This document shows positions 1-11,934 of a DNA stretch of 64,000 nt, one piece after another (position 1 is the first letter of the stretch; every line of letters starts with the position of its first letter). A model generated the notes under the pieces. It worked only from the letters and a program-made list of their open reading frames with translations. It was not told the DNA's origin and did no database searches. A program made the translations under genes and the position numbers. The DNA comes from Adiantum capillus-veneris (Eukaryota; Streptophyta; Polypodiopsida; Polypodiales; Pteridaceae), in NCBI GenBank assembly GCA_014529385.2, contig CM043950.1, forward strand, positions 156,459,545 through 156,523,544, in the 5' to 3' direction.

Positions 1-3000
1 CCCTTCTGTTGAACTCGTGTGATATATTACATTTTTCGGGGAGGTCATCAACTAAGACATCGTTCTCCTAAGTGTCAGAAACCTTGTATAATCAATGGAA
101 TCACAATACAACACTAGGGTGGTGAGATATATCACTTGGAAGGTTGTGGAAGTCGATGCTTGGTCCTTGCAAAGTGCCTTCAATGTAGATATCCAAGCTT
201 AGAGCTTGATTCAACTAACAAAATGGTGCCTTCAGAATTTTGATGCAACAACCATGTAACAAAAATTTAGGAATTTTGGGAAAAATGCGCAAAAATGGGG
301 CAATTCTTCTTTCCTCTATTCCTAAGAACACCTAAACTATGGTTGAGGATGCACATCATTCTTGTCTACAACTAAATGAACGCTAACATGAGAAGGATTT
401 TCTTCTTCATCTTGCAAGCAGTTCTACACAAATCTATACAAAGTGCTAAACAAGTGTGTGCTATTTACGAAGCTCTGAGTTTTGTCTTGGAGGCTATAGC
501 CCCATGCTTGTGACACATGTTACATGTAGATTGTGCAAGAAGGTGTAGAATATGTATGATGATTAGGCATATGCTTGACGCTAATACTCCAAGAGCGGTG
601 CACATCCTCTCCTTGAGAACTATTGTGATATTTCAAAAGTATGCTTTTCCAGAGACAAGGATCATGCCAAAATATTTTTTGAGACCCAAACGCTTGGTTG
701 AGGTTGTGTGCCATCTATAGCTTGTGCCTATTGTAGTTTTACAAGCAAGCATAGAGGGTGATAATACATTAGAAGATACAAGTTGAATGGTTAGTTTTCA
801 TGACAAATACATATCCTCACCAATGACTAATAGCTCCATGAGGAACATTGTCAAAAGATGTTGTCAAACTGGAAGTTTGGATCAAGGCTCTTTGAAATGC
901 TTACAAACAAAATGGGTGTTCCAAATTGTGTTGACATAAGCATAGAGAAGAGGTTTCTCAATTCTAAGACTACTTGTAAAGATCTTGCAAGCTGACTACC
1001 TTGGAGTCTGCTTGCACATATTTGTATCATTACAACCAAAACCTCTTCAAATAAGCGTTGATCATGACAGTAAATGGCCTCTTCGGCCAGGTCTCCCTCA
1101 ACAACAAACAAGAAATTTCTTGACAAGATGATGGTGGCAATGTAGCTATAGAGCGGTGGACAATAGCCCCACATGGGTCTTTGTGCAGTGCTATTGGTGA
1201 TAGATAACAACCCCAAATTGGTCTCCTTGAATAAGTTGCACTGGCATTAAAAAATAGTATCAGGCCAACCACGTGATGTTGGTCACGATAGTGGTTTGCA
1301 GATGTAGACGGTGGAGAGGGCGAATGGGGAAACACGCCCGACACAAACACAAAGGCCTCTCTATAGCTCAGGATATCCACAATACCCCTATCCTCTTGGA
1401 AAACACCTTTAAGAAACACTCTTCACACTAGCAGACCACCTCCTGCTCAATTTCCACTGCTCACACACTCCACAAGTCCACCACACAACACACACCTACT
1501 ACCTTGGTCTGTCTCCACCCTTACACACACACTCACACACACACAGCCACTCAATATCACTCTCTCACACAAAACACCATCATTCCGGGGGGCCACACAC
1601 ATCCACACTTCCGGCAACGAGGGGAAACACGAGAGTAGGAGAAAGAGAAGGGGGGAAGGGGAAACAACAGCAAGGGAAACACAATGGAGGCTTCACCACT
1701 ACTCAAACACTCTTTACAACCATTTACATCAAACAGCACACCCACATGGTCATCGGGCAAGAAAACACGCACTTGGGGATTCGCAAGCACACGCCTCTAC
1801 AAAGAAAAGCCAACCCAAGAACTCACACACACGTTCTATCTTGGTTCTTTGTAGGCTCACCGGCTCAAGGCCCTGGCAAGAAGCCTCATCTAGCAAAAAG
1901 CATAAAAAATGGCTCAAAAATGGTTTATATAGGGGTGCCCCTTTTAGTTTGGGCATCTAGTCTCTGATTGGTCCACTTTGGTAATTGTGGGAGGAGGTAG
2001 CCGCCTCTGCTTTCTTTCTCTTCCTTTTGCACTTGAGGAGGGGTGCATTAGCGACATTGCTAATGCCCCTTGGTATTTTTTATTTTTTTCCTTTGTCTCC
2101 TTTATTTTTTCACCCTTTCCGAAGCTATCTTGCACTACTCCTTTAACTTTCGCTTGGACTATCTTCATTCCGCTCCCACCAGCCCTCTTCTCTCTCTCTC
2201 TTTTTTTCTCTCTCTTCCTTCTCCCTTTTGGTCCCGGACTCCCTCCTTGCCCTTTACTTTTACTTGCCCTTGCTTGGCCAACCTTGAAACGGCACCACTG
2301 TTTACACTTGTACACCTGGTGGCCCTCCTAGGGCTCTCTCTCTATCTCTTCTTTTCACCCATGGGACTGCCCCCTATTTATGCCGGGGAGGGGGCATTAA
2401 CGATGTCTCTATTGCCCTCCCCCCTTAACTCCAAAAGAGGGGTCCTCCAATGGCCGCAGGCACGGGCGCCTAACATGCCACCATGTCACCACAGTCGTGA
2501 GCTGTCAAGTCACCACCCACAGGCGGGTGCGCGTGCCACTCGTGTCACCCCATGCTGGTCAAAACACTACCGGTTCTCCCTCATGTGCCACTGTGCCACC
2601 AGGCCTGCCAACCACAACGCCCATCGGGCTTGCGCTATAGCCAACCACCACATGGGAGCTCTCACTCCAGCACACGCTCTAAAAAGGGCTCACAGGCTAG
2701 GTTAAATACCTCATTATCTCCCCACCTTAGTGTGCATGTGGGTTTTACTCAGTGCCATGTGGCACGGGCATAGGAATCCACCCTTTGAACTCCCTTGGAG
2801 CCCCCCTACAAGTCTAAAAAAAAACTCCCTTATTTTGCGATCTTCAAGAAAGTGTAACTTGTTGCCCTGAGGCCTAATACCTGAGCTGTAAAACCTCGCC
2901 AAAATCTCGAATTGCAGGCTTGGCTCAACATAATCACTATCACCTCTCGACTTTTTTAGGCTCATCCAACAAGGCCGCAAAAAAATAGGAAAAAACAACT

Positions 3001-3846
3001 GGCACTGCATTCTCAAGCAACTGCCCTTACATTTGACTTGCCGTATCTTGCTGACTGAGTATCCAATTGACGAATAGTCGATTTGTGCTAGCTCCACATG
3101 ATGGACACTATCACTAAGAACCTTGGTGAGGCCAAAAAGGCACGAGAGGGTGCATCCTTCAATGCGGGCAAGTGGGCACATACCCGGCCCTCGCCCAAAC
3201 TTCGACAGGTCATATCTTGCACACCGTGAGTCTGATCATCGATCTGAAAAGACCGACAGGCTCCATAAATTGAGCACCTTAGCGCTATTACTTCACATCC
3301 ACTTCTCTCACCTAGCCACACGTGTCCATCCCGTTGGGAATATGCAACCACCTTCACCTTCAAACTAGCATATCTCTCTCTACATAGCTCCGTTTGATGA
3401 GCCATCTGGACTAGCATGGAAAACACACTGGAGACCACATTTTAGCACATAAAATTCACATCTCGGGCACAGAAGTCCATTAACCTGCTTAGCTCTTTGT
3501 AGCACATCTTTGACCTAAAAAACCACATTAGGCGTACATTTCCATAGCCACTGGGCTGTCGAGGACCTTGGTACTTGCGCTAGCCTTCTACACTGCACTT
3601 GCCTGTAGCCTTTGCTTGCCATAGACCATTTTCTAGCTCGGACCAACTTTGGATGCACCATCATTGCCCACCCCCTCGTTGAACATTTATGTTCATCCAC
3701 ACATGGGCTTATTCCACTAGAAACTTGCACACCCAAAACAAACTCTCTGCACACCAAAAAAACACCTAGCATATGTACAAAAACTCGCATTTGTGACCCG
3801 CCGCTTTTGTTCATGCGGGTTGCCCAACCCCTTGCTTTACCTGTAA
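1..3846. other. No recognisable gene; possible old LTR on minus strand
   Basis: I see no protein family in any frame. The stretch is AC/TC-rich between about 1440 and 2340, with CA-rich runs near 1500-1550. On the minus strand a TATA-like site at 1924-1932 lies about 40 bases downstream of a CCAAT motif (1967-1971), a spacing that fits an LTR promoter. This could be the downstream LTR of the element whose decayed minus-strand frame occupies 3847-4937, but I found no matching second LTR or polypurine tract, so this is inference only. Confidence 0.3.
1924..1971 (-). promoter_or_regulatory. TATA plus CCAAT promoter-like pair
   Basis: Read on the minus strand, a CCAAT motif is followed about 40 bases later by CTATATAAA. 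This is the usual geometry of a plant polymerase II promoter. Nothing downstream is a recognised gene, so the most likely context is an old LTR. Confidence 0.35.
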
Positions 3847-4937
3847 TCACCCGCCAGAGTCAAACACCTTGCATTGGTATCTTCCATCCACCTGTAGTAG
3901 CTTTGCATAGTGCCACACCAAGGCACATCTCCAATTGCATATCCAAACCACCAGCAACATACCTCTACCACTCCAAGCACTCATTGGCAAACTGCCCACT
4001 CGCAACCAAGCATCCGCAAGAATACCAAATAGAGCACCATCATGTTCACCATCCAAAGACATACTTGCACCATCGCTCGCACCAAATAGACCTGACATAC
4101 CTGACCCACCTTCCCATCCATGTAAAGCTAGATCCTCATCTAGCAGATCCTGTACTTTCTGAACAGCCCACTGCACAGCTGCTTTGATCACCATTTCTTT
4201 CAACCACCAGTCACAAACCTCCTTGGAAAGCTTGGAAACCACCTTGGAATGCCCATCACCTATCATAGAGTGCACTGACCGCATAGGAAGCACCTCTATC
4301 ATTGACACCACACTGCCCTTCTAATTTTCCATGCACTCAATTCCAGCATTGTCAAGCTCTTCCTCTTCATCTGGACCTTCAAGGTCAATAAGCACCACCT
4401 GCTTGTCGGTTGCAACCACCTGCTCTTCTACCGCTGCATCAAGTTCTGCCAAGGAAGAGAGAAACTTGTCCTCTATTGCATCATCCTCGTCTTCTTCCAC
4501 AAGCACGACTGCTCCATCCCTTTTGGAAAGATTTTGCACTTGTTGCACCATTATGGCACACTTCATAGCTACCTTCACTAACATGTCCATTAGCATGACA
4601 CCGCATACCAACTTTACCTCCAGATCATCACACGTAGGCCTAGACTGCTCCACTTGGTCTTCACTAAGCATCTTGGTTTGCACTTCATGTTGCTCCGTGC
4701 ACACACTCACTGCCTCTCTAATCACATGCAAGAGATCAAACTCATCATACCTGGATTGAGACAACTCAGTCTCCCAACTTGTATCTGCATCCATAGAGCT
4801 ACCGTCACTTGACTCAATCTCTTCCTCTGTTTCAAGCTCAAGAATCTCCTCTGGCTTCACTGCTTTGACCTTATCTGCAAACCTCACTCTTTGCTCTTTA
4901 CCACACTCCAATGGAGTTTCTATAGCCGCACTCAAAC
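3847..4937 (-). pseudogene. Decayed acidic ORF of unknown family, host of Copia-1a insertion
   Basis: On the minus strand an open stretch runs from the edge of the Copia-1a LTR (4937) to a TAG at 4321-4323 and continues in the same frame to 3847, about 360 codons with one internal stop. The first part is rich in Glu/Asp (for example EILELETEEEIESSD) and Ser; the second contains a helical, Trp-containing stretch (VCDWWLKEMVIKAAVQWAVQ). I recognise no domain. It could be the accessory frame of another non-autonomous retroelement or a host exon. The upstream end is cut by the Copia-1a LTR, so no start codon can be assigned. Confidence 0.35.
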
Positions 4938-5676
4938 TATTAGGAAATATGATGTAGCTAAGTAGATAATTGAATAGATTACTTAATGGAGAGAGATAAT
5001 TTACACACACAAGAGATTATACAGTAGATAGAGAGAGAGAGAACACATGATATATGTGGTTCACCCAATGTGGGCTACGTCCATGGGAAAGCAGCCACTC
5101 AATGGCTTTAGTACTTCAAAACAAGAAGTAGGTTACAAAGGGATTATACCCTTTTGGAGCTCCCACCTTGCTTCACTCTTACCACCTCACACCCACCTTG
5201 TTGCATCAACCTCACACTGTGAAATGTGTGTAGAAATGGCCTCTTTTTATAGGCCAAAAGGGCTTTCCTTTCTCATGAGAGGTAGCCATGTGTAGCCTCC
5301 CTTGTGTAGATAAGTCCAAATTGTACCCTCCAATCCGCCCATGTGTGGCCGGCCTTGAGAAGACAAGTCCTCTTTTGAATTCGGCCACCGGCCACCAGCC
5401 CACCGGCTATTGACTACAGGCCAGTGGCTAACCGGTTAACCGACCGGTTGTCTTTCGACCACTTTCCGACCGCCGTCCGGCCATAATATTCCGGCGAAAA
5501 GGAATATTCTGGCTCGAGACTGGCTGTGAAATTTTTTTGATTTCCAGCGAGAGATTTTATTTTCAAGTGAGTTATTCTTCTTCACGCACGATGGCTTCTC
5601 CTCATAATGGGGGCCTTACAAATGTGCGTTTTAACACAATAAATTACAAAGGATAAATCAAGATCCATACTTAACA
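4938..5676 (-). repeat. Copia-1a 3' LTR
   Basis: The segment matches, in reverse orientation, the LTR of Copia-1b at 58886-59381. Read on the minus strand it starts TGTTAAGTATGG and ends CTAATA (CTAACA in the sister copy). A TATA box on the minus strand lies near 5244-5251. It is 739 bp against 496 bp in the sister copy; the extra sequence is mainly about 5305-5585. The polypurine tract lies immediately upstream (5677-5690). Confidence 0.85.
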
Positions 5677-5690
5677 ATCTCCCACTTGGA
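5677..5690 (-). other. Polypurine tract of Copia-1a
   Basis: Read on the minus strand this is CCAAGTGGGAGAT directly before the LTR start, the classic plus-strand primer and context of plant copia elements. It fixes the LTR boundary at 5676. Confidence 0.8.
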
Positions 5691-5807
5691 GATTGATCTC
5701 CAAACGAAACCTATGACTGATTTCCATCTTGGCTTCTTATCCTTCAATGCCAATTGAAGATGAGCAAACGCTCAACTTCTCCTTGTTGACCACCTTTGTA
5801 AACATGT

Positions 5808-7612
5808 CTATAGGATTTTCACTTGTATGCACCTTTCTAGCTTTAGCTGTCCCTCTTCCAAAAGAGTGTGTATGAAGTGATATCTCATCTCAATGTGCTT
5901 TGTCCTTGAATGAAAGACTGAGTTCTTTGCAAGATTGATAGCCCTTTGGCTATCACTGTACAAGACACAATTGTCTTGTTTGAATCCAAGCTCTTCTAAG
6001 AATCTGTGAAGCCACATAATTTCTTTGCTTGCTTTTGTCATTGCTTGCCTCCATCATTGCTACATACTCTGCTTATGTAGAGTGAGACCACTTTCTGCAG
6101 TTTTGAAGCCCGGCTTACTTTTGTGCCTCAAACCGTGAAGACATAATGAGTAGTGCTCCTTCGAGTATCTTTGTCACGTCCCATATCTGCATCAGCATAC
6201 CCTTCTAGAAAAATATCAGTTCCTCCAAAATAGAAAGCATTTGTTGTTGTCCCTTTTAGATACCTAAGTTTCCACTTCACAACTTGCCAGTGCTCTCTAT
6301 CTTGGTTTTCCATGAACCTACTTACAACTCCCATGGCATGTGCAATGCCTGGCCTTGTCCAGAACATAGAATACATAAGAGGAACCTACCACTATAGCAT
6401 ATGGAACTTTAGACATATAGGCTATCTCCTCTTGTGTCTTTGGACACATATCCTTGGTTAGTATAAAGTGACCATCCAAAGGTGTAGAAACCGTTTTTGC
6501 ATTTTTCTTTGCAAACCTTTACCGTACCTTCTTGATGTAATCCTCTTGAGATAGCTTTATTGTCTTCTTCATCCTATCCCTTGATATCTTCATACCAAGT
6601 ATCCTCTTTGCAGCACCTAAATCTTTCACTGAAAAAGATCTAGACAGCTCCTCTTTTAGGTCTTTGATATCCTGCATGTTAGCACTTGCAATCAGCATGT
6701 CATCAACATACAACATTAGGATAATGAACTTCCCATCTCCCAAATTCTTTGTGTACACGTAGTGATCCGAGTTGCATCTTGTGAATCCATGATCCAACAT
6801 CCATCAATCGAACTTCAAGTACCATTGTCTTGATGCTTTCTTTAAACCATACAAGCTCTTCTTTAATCTGCAAACCATTTTCTCCTTACCTTTTACTTCA
6901 TACCCCTTTGGTTCCTCCTCTACGTCATCGTGAGGGAATACCGTATTTACATCCATTTACTCAAGATTTAGATCATGAGAAGACACAAGGCTTAAGACAA
7001 ACCTAATTGAGTTCATTTTTACAACAAGAGAAAATATTTCATTGAAGTCAATACCTTCCTTTTGACAAAACCCTTTTACCACAAGCCTAGACTTGTACCT
7101 TTTCTTCCCACCTTCTTCTTCCTTCATCTTGTACACCCATTTGTTTTGAAGTACCCACTTACCTTTAGGCAACTCAACCAACTCCCATGTTTGGTTGCGA
7201 TGTAGTGAGTCCATCTCCACTTGCATGCTCTTCATACATTCTTCTTTGGATTCGTGCTGCATAGCTTCTTCGTATCATTCTGGCTCTCCAGAATCTGAGA
7301 TCAAGAGATGGTTGAAGGATGGAACAAACCTTTCTGGAGGTCTACTTGCTCTTGTAGATCTTTGGGGAATAGGTTGAGGATCCTCATTTGGTTGAAGTGG
7401 TTGCACATTGTCACCGTTTTCTCTCCTTGAATCTTCACCATCCTCAAGCTCCATGTACTCATCATCTGTTTCTTTTCTTTGTTTTCTTTCCAAGTAATCT
7501 TTGTACATATTTTGTTCGTTAAAAGTTACATCCCTACTCCTAAATATTCTACCATCTTCAGGATTCCATAGGTGATTCCCAACGTCACCTTCTCCATAGC
7601 CAATGAACAAAC
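5808..7612 (-). pseudogene. Copia-1a pol remnant (integrase C-terminal linker, RT, RNase H)
   Basis: Minus-strand pieces in several frames give the usual copia order. The integrase-RT linker has LWNPEDGRIFRSRDVTFNE (about 7275-7612). The RT begins with NQTWELVELPKGKWVLQNKW (about 6957-7262) and has the catalytic LMLYVDDMLIASA motif (about 6690-6720). The connection domain follows (RPGIAHAMGVVSRFMEN, 6128-6376). RNase H includes LYSDSQRAINLAKN and SRTKHIEMRYHFI (5808-6041). Frameshifts and stops separate the pieces, so it cannot make a working polyprotein. Gag, protease and the integrase core are absent: the copia sequence stops near 7612, where family-A sequence on the opposite strand starts. 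Confidence 0.9.
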
Positions 7613-8738
7613 TATTGAGGAATTCTCTCAAAGGGGAATAGCTCATAATACCGTCTCACAAATCCATAAATTCAAACAAAAAGATGGAGAATCTGTACAG
7701 AAGGCAGCCCTGAGACTAAAAAGATATGTTAAGTTATGTCTTGTTGAAGAACTGCCAACTCAGTCCAGACTTATGCTGATATTCATCCAAGGACTAAGGA
7801 ATGCAGATCTCCAGAAAGACTTACATATGAAGAGGAGCACGACGTTGAATGAGTTGACCAAGGAGGCTCTGTACCTTGTGGAAAATTGTGCGGTCTACAA
7901 AGAAGGGGAGTTCAAGGACCTTGATGACGATTCATCTTCACAGCAAAGTGGAAGCAAGTCCTCTAAGACAACACTGAAAGGAGAAATAGCGGTAAACCAG
8001 GAGCAAATCGTAGATGAAGTGCTAAAAAAAATCAACTTCTACGCCATACCACAGGCTAAACAGCCCAAGTGGTGTGCTATTGAACAAAAATGGACAAACC
8101 ATGGGACCGAGGAATGTTACTATAACAAGGGATTTGTGAGGGAGAGGCCTTATGCTCCCCAAGCTCCAGTAGCGTCCCCTCAAGTTCCACCGATGCCTAG
8201 ATATCAAGCATGCAACTTACGAGGACCTATAGGTGTAGAAATACCACAACCGGTGTTGGGGCAACAACCACCCCTACCAGGTTTATGACCAGTTGGTATA
8301 AGATACACACCAACGGTAACGGAATCAGAAGAAAAGGCTTTGGTGCCTATGCATGCATATTATGAAGATCCCAATGGATGTGCGGAAAACCCTGTCTATT
8401 ATCCACCAGAAGAACCCTCGACACCAGAACCATGGAGCATGATAGGAAATCAAGGACCTCCAACTGCTACACAGGCCGCATGAGAAGGAAGATATAGCTT
8501 AGATGAATGAACATTGTTGTTCATAGCCAATGGAGGCATGGGCGGACAGAGACGGGCTTACCAGCAAAGAGGGGCTCAAGGAGCACCTCAACAACCTAAG
8601 GGCCCCTGTTACAAATGTGGCGGAGACCATTGGCTGAGAGATTGTCCTCATGATGAAATCATTAGAGTCAATGCGTATTTCCCAGAATGTGGAATTACTC
8701 ATTTGATTCCCGATTGCCCAAAAAACCCGAGCAATTGA
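7612..8738 (+). pseudogene. A3 Gag (retrotransposon gag domain plus CCHC zinc knuckles)
   Basis: The frame covers the distal part of a retrotransposon Gag: EEFSQRGIAHNTVSQIHKFK, then ALRLKRYVKLCLVEELPTQS and the repetitive C-terminal half. A Pro/Gln/Tyr-rich stretch follows, then a CCHC knuckle (CYKCGGDHWLRDC, about 8611-8650) and a second knuckle whose first Cys is Phe here but Cys in the 46-50 kb copy. Stops at 8286-8288, about 8481 and about 8507 break the frame. Two are CGA-to-TGA changes relative to the sister copy. Gag would form the particle and bind RNA; this copy is dead. Confidence 0.8.
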
Positions 8739-9311
8739 GCAAAAACCACCTTGAACCTTATGGAAATAGTACCTTCCAATGGAGGATCGGAAAATGAAAC
8801 AATCATACCTATCCAGGCGGTAACACGAGCACAAGCCCAAAGAAGGACGAACGAACCCATAATAGAAGAACCAAAAACAGATGCCCAAAGTTCAGAAATG
8901 AAAAATCAGAGAAGCACTTGGAAATCCAGAAAGGCGCATAGGAAATCCAGGAAAGAACAAGAGCAAACAGCTCTATCCGATGAGTTGAAACATACAAAGA
9001 ACAGATTGGAGCGGTTAGAAGATCTAGCTAGCTTAAGCTCACACACCACAGCAGCCATAGCACCTAAGGAAATAATAGAGCCCAAAAGTGCAGGATCAGG
9101 AGGATCTGTACTGGAAAACAAGGTAAACAAGGAGCTGGATGCACTTCTAAAAGCTTATGAAGCTCGACTTAAAAAAAAACAAACCCAAGAGCAAAGGTGG
9201 ATGACTTATCTATATGCAGAAATAGAAACACAAAGGTTGGATATGTGTAAAAAGATGATCGAGACAGCTCAATCATTGATGGAAGACCCGTGGGGTAAAC
9301 CGGCAAATTGA
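8739..9311 (+). pseudogene. A3 Gag-protease linker, charged coiled-coil region
   Basis: An open frame of about 190 codons carries Lys/Arg/Glu-rich helical sequence (for example KSRKAHRKSRKEQEQTALSD) and long amphipathic stretches (LDALLKAYEARLKKKQTQEQ). It lies between the zinc knuckles and the protease, and the 46-50 kb copy has the same segment (47396-47905 on minus). Coiled-coil assembly or RNA binding is plausible. No family is recognised. Confidence 0.6.
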
Positions 9312-9368
9312 CATGACACAACAGCTCCAACCCCTATCCAACCAACATTAGAGAAACATGAAGAAAAA

Positions 9369-10600
9369 ATGGAAAGACTCACTAATGATTATGAGTCCAA
9401 AGGAGAGCCTATCATAGTGCCAAATACCACCGATGAGGCAAGTGACATGGTTCATCCTAAAATATTGGCAGAAATGGGAAAGGAAGGTAACGGCCTAGAT
9501 GATCTGTGGAAGCAAATCAAGGAGGCCAATGAGGCTAATAGGATGAGTCACCACATGAATAGCACGAGAAAAGAAAAGAACATGATCTCACCTCCTATTG
9601 AAGAATTCGAGGCAAGATCACAAGTGAACTTTGAGATACATTCACAAGGGGGAGACCAAGGATCTATTAGTTCGGGGCATAACCAACTAGACTCTTTGAG
9701 AACTTTACCCTCTTACCTGGGAGAATATGAAGCTAAGTCAAAAGTGAGAACAATCCCATATCAAAGACTTTCTTCTAACAAGGTGATGGATTCACAAGGA
9801 TTGATTGAGCTGTTATCCACCCCGGTGGAATGCACAATCACGTTAGCAGAACTCCTAAGGTTAAGGCCAAACATGTGGACCATAGTAGGAAATTGCCTAG
9901 AAAAATTTGGGGTGAAAGACCCCACCTTGAAGCTACAAGAAGGAATCGGGGAGTTGGACAGACCTAACCTGAACACTAGGCCGGTAGAGGGATGGGACCA
10001 TTTGTGATTCATGATCTATCACAAAGTGGAGCTGTCAAGCTTGCTACCTTAGCAGGTGAAGAAATGCCAAACTGGATTAGTGGGTGTCGACTGAGGAAGT
10101 ATCATCTACCCCTCACAAAGGAGATGCTCCGACAAATTCACCAAGGAAAGCAAAGAATGAAGGAAAAACAGAGAGTACGAGAGGAAGCTCAAGCCGAAGC
10201 ACAAGAACTCATGGCAAAAAGACGGCTTCTGCGACAACAACAACAGAGTAAACCACCATTGAGAATCAATGCCATTCGATTGATGAACTTGGAGGAGGAA
10301 ACAATAGAGCCAATACTTACAGTCAAAGTGGGCATCAATCAAGTTGAATCAATAGCCTTTCTTGATTCAGGTGCTCAAGAAAATTTGATTTCTTACGGAT
10401 TATACCAACAGCTCAAAGTCACCGATCAACTTCATCCTACTCCCTAAGTGCTGGAAAGTAGCACATCACACCCATTGAAAACATTAGGATGGACTATATT
10501 GCATGTACAGCTACATCAATATATTTACCAACACAAATTCTATGTGGTGACAAATGAAAGCACACAACACCCAATGATTCTAGGGGAACCTTAGCAAAAA
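9369..10600 (+). pseudogene. A3 retropepsin-like aspartic protease with N-terminal extension
   Basis: The first part (9369-10007) is a hydrophilic frame without a recognised domain. The second (9992-10600) has a charged coiled coil followed by a retropepsin: LTVKVGINQVESIAFLDSGA with the catalytic DSGA triplet near 10364-10375, a downstream flap-like region, and HPMILGEP near 10572-10595. A stop at 10445-10447 and later stops interrupt it. The protease would process Gag. The 46-50 kb copy has lost this region by a 1.23-kb deletion, so A3 is the only complete protease of the family here. Confidence 0.7.
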
Positions 10601-10832
10601 GCATACAATGTCCAGATAGATTGGAAAGCAGAGGCGGTCAAAATTCAGCACAAAAATGAACAACAGGTGATAGCTTTTGCTCAGAAATACCATTATGATC
10701 AACTGCAAGCCATGCAATCACTAGCAACAAAGACAAAAGAATAAATACCATCAAAGACAACCATGCCCTAAGACCAACAACCAGGTAAAAGCCAACACTG
10801 CTAATCACAGACAGCTGAAGTCACTGGCCACA

Positions 10833-11328
10833 ATGCACAAATCTAGGTTACCAAAACAAGGTAAACAAGTATGGATGCGGAAGGATAGAAATGCCATGGT
10901 GGGAAAGAAACAATGTAACAACCAGATTCCAACAAAGAAGACGGTGCAACCCAAAACCAAGGTCATAAAACAGATATGGATCCCAAAGAAAATGCTTAGC
11001 CATAACCCAAATTTCACTCACATTTGGATACCAAAGCAAAAGCCAAAGGAAATACCTACGGTACAAGAAACAATGGAAAGCAGACATCTGCAGGTCAACA
11101 AGGAAAACCGATATATGTGGATGCCGATGACAGACAAACCATTGGCAAACAAGAAAGTGCCAAACCATCTACAAAAGTTGACAGCAACAAACTACCAATG
11201 GAAAGCCAAGGCCATAAGGCCCATAGCTATCACATCCCAGCCAATTCTATCCTCAGAAACAGCTACGACTCCATCAAAAGTGTCGGCAAAGCACTTGCCT
11301 CTTGCCACAAAGACAATTAAACAGAGTG
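10833..11328 (+). pseudogene. A3 basic tail with repeated W-x-P-K motifs
   Basis: The frame from 10833 is Lys/Gln/Asn-rich and repeats a short motif: KQVWMRKD, KQIWIPKK, THIWIPKQ and RYMWMPM, spaced about 20-35 residues apart. The sister copy (46486-47049, minus) keeps all four. I do not assign a function; regularly spaced aromatic-basic motifs could bind nucleic acid. Homology between the copies ends at the Thr-Ile-Lys codons near 11319-11328. Confidence 0.5.
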
Positions 11329-11334
11329 AGGGAA

Positions 11335-11934
11335 AAGTTCTAGGTGCTAGCATTCTTGAGGAGCAAGAGGATAAGGACATAGGTTTTGGTCTCAATTGGC
11401 ATTATTGGAAACTAGCAAGATTAACATCACTGCATAAGGCACTTAGTGAGCTGGGTTATGGGCTAAATGTTATCAATAGAACTGAGTTATTGAAGACAAT
11501 TAATGCTCTTTCCGTTGAAAAGTTTGAAGCATTTGAGGATAGTGATGATGTATCTGGGGATATTGGTGATAAACCAGGTGATGCATCCGGGGGGTGATAC
11601 AATTGGTGATGCATCTAGGAGTGTTGCAAATAGTGATGCAGGTGGTGATGCATTTGGGGCCATTGGATATGTAAAGCACAAGGATGGGACGATGTATTGG
11701 CCTTGGGAGGATCCAAAGAATACACTATTTGAGTCAAAGCCAGCTATAATCCTCAATATTAATGGCGTCCTACTGACTTCAATAGATAGAAAGCACCATA
11801 GATATGCTCCTTTCTATTGGGATCAACTCATAATTGTGGATATTATAATAGGGGAGTCTGTTGGGTTCAAAAGTGATGTACCTACCTTCTTAAAGTGGTG
11901 CCTTGAGCACTTTGATGTGTGTGTGTGGACATGA
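11335..11934 (+). pseudogene. FCP1/NLI-interacting-factor-like HAD phosphatase fragment
   Basis: After family-A homology ends, the sequence encodes a Gly/Asp-rich stretch (about 11550-11660) and then a segment like the start of plant FCP1-homology phosphatases: KPAIILNINGVLL (about 11739-11775), a hydrophobic core, and SDVPTFLKWCLEHFDVCVWT before a stop at 11932-11934. In HAD phosphatases the first strand ends in D-x-D; here it reads N-I-N, so the nucleophilic Asp is missing. A one-base frameshift lies near 11595. The C-terminal half of the catalytic domain is absent. I read it as a captured or degraded host gene fragment. The family call rests on motif memory only. Confidence 0.55.

Larger units (their letters stand above)
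7612..11328 (+). mobile_element. Element A3: gag-protease fragment of non-autonomous gypsy-like family A
   Basis: This plus-strand block is homologous to the minus-strand block at 46486-50008. It enters abruptly at 7612 inside the Gag helical domain, joined to Copia-1a through a TATTGAGG junction, and homology to the other copy ends near 11328. The order is Gag, two zinc knuckles, a linker, aspartic protease and a basic tail with repeated W-x-P-K motifs. No RT, RNase H or integrase follows, so it is non-autonomous or truncated. Confidence 0.8.

Noticed and set aside
851-1419. Two overlapping minus-strand ORFs of about 120 codons
   Set aside because: They overlap in different frames and neither has recognisable sequence or a partner in the other repeats.
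2070-2705. 211-codon plus-strand ORF
   Set aside because: It runs through a CT-rich low-complexity tract, overlaps other open frames of similar length and has no domain-like composition.
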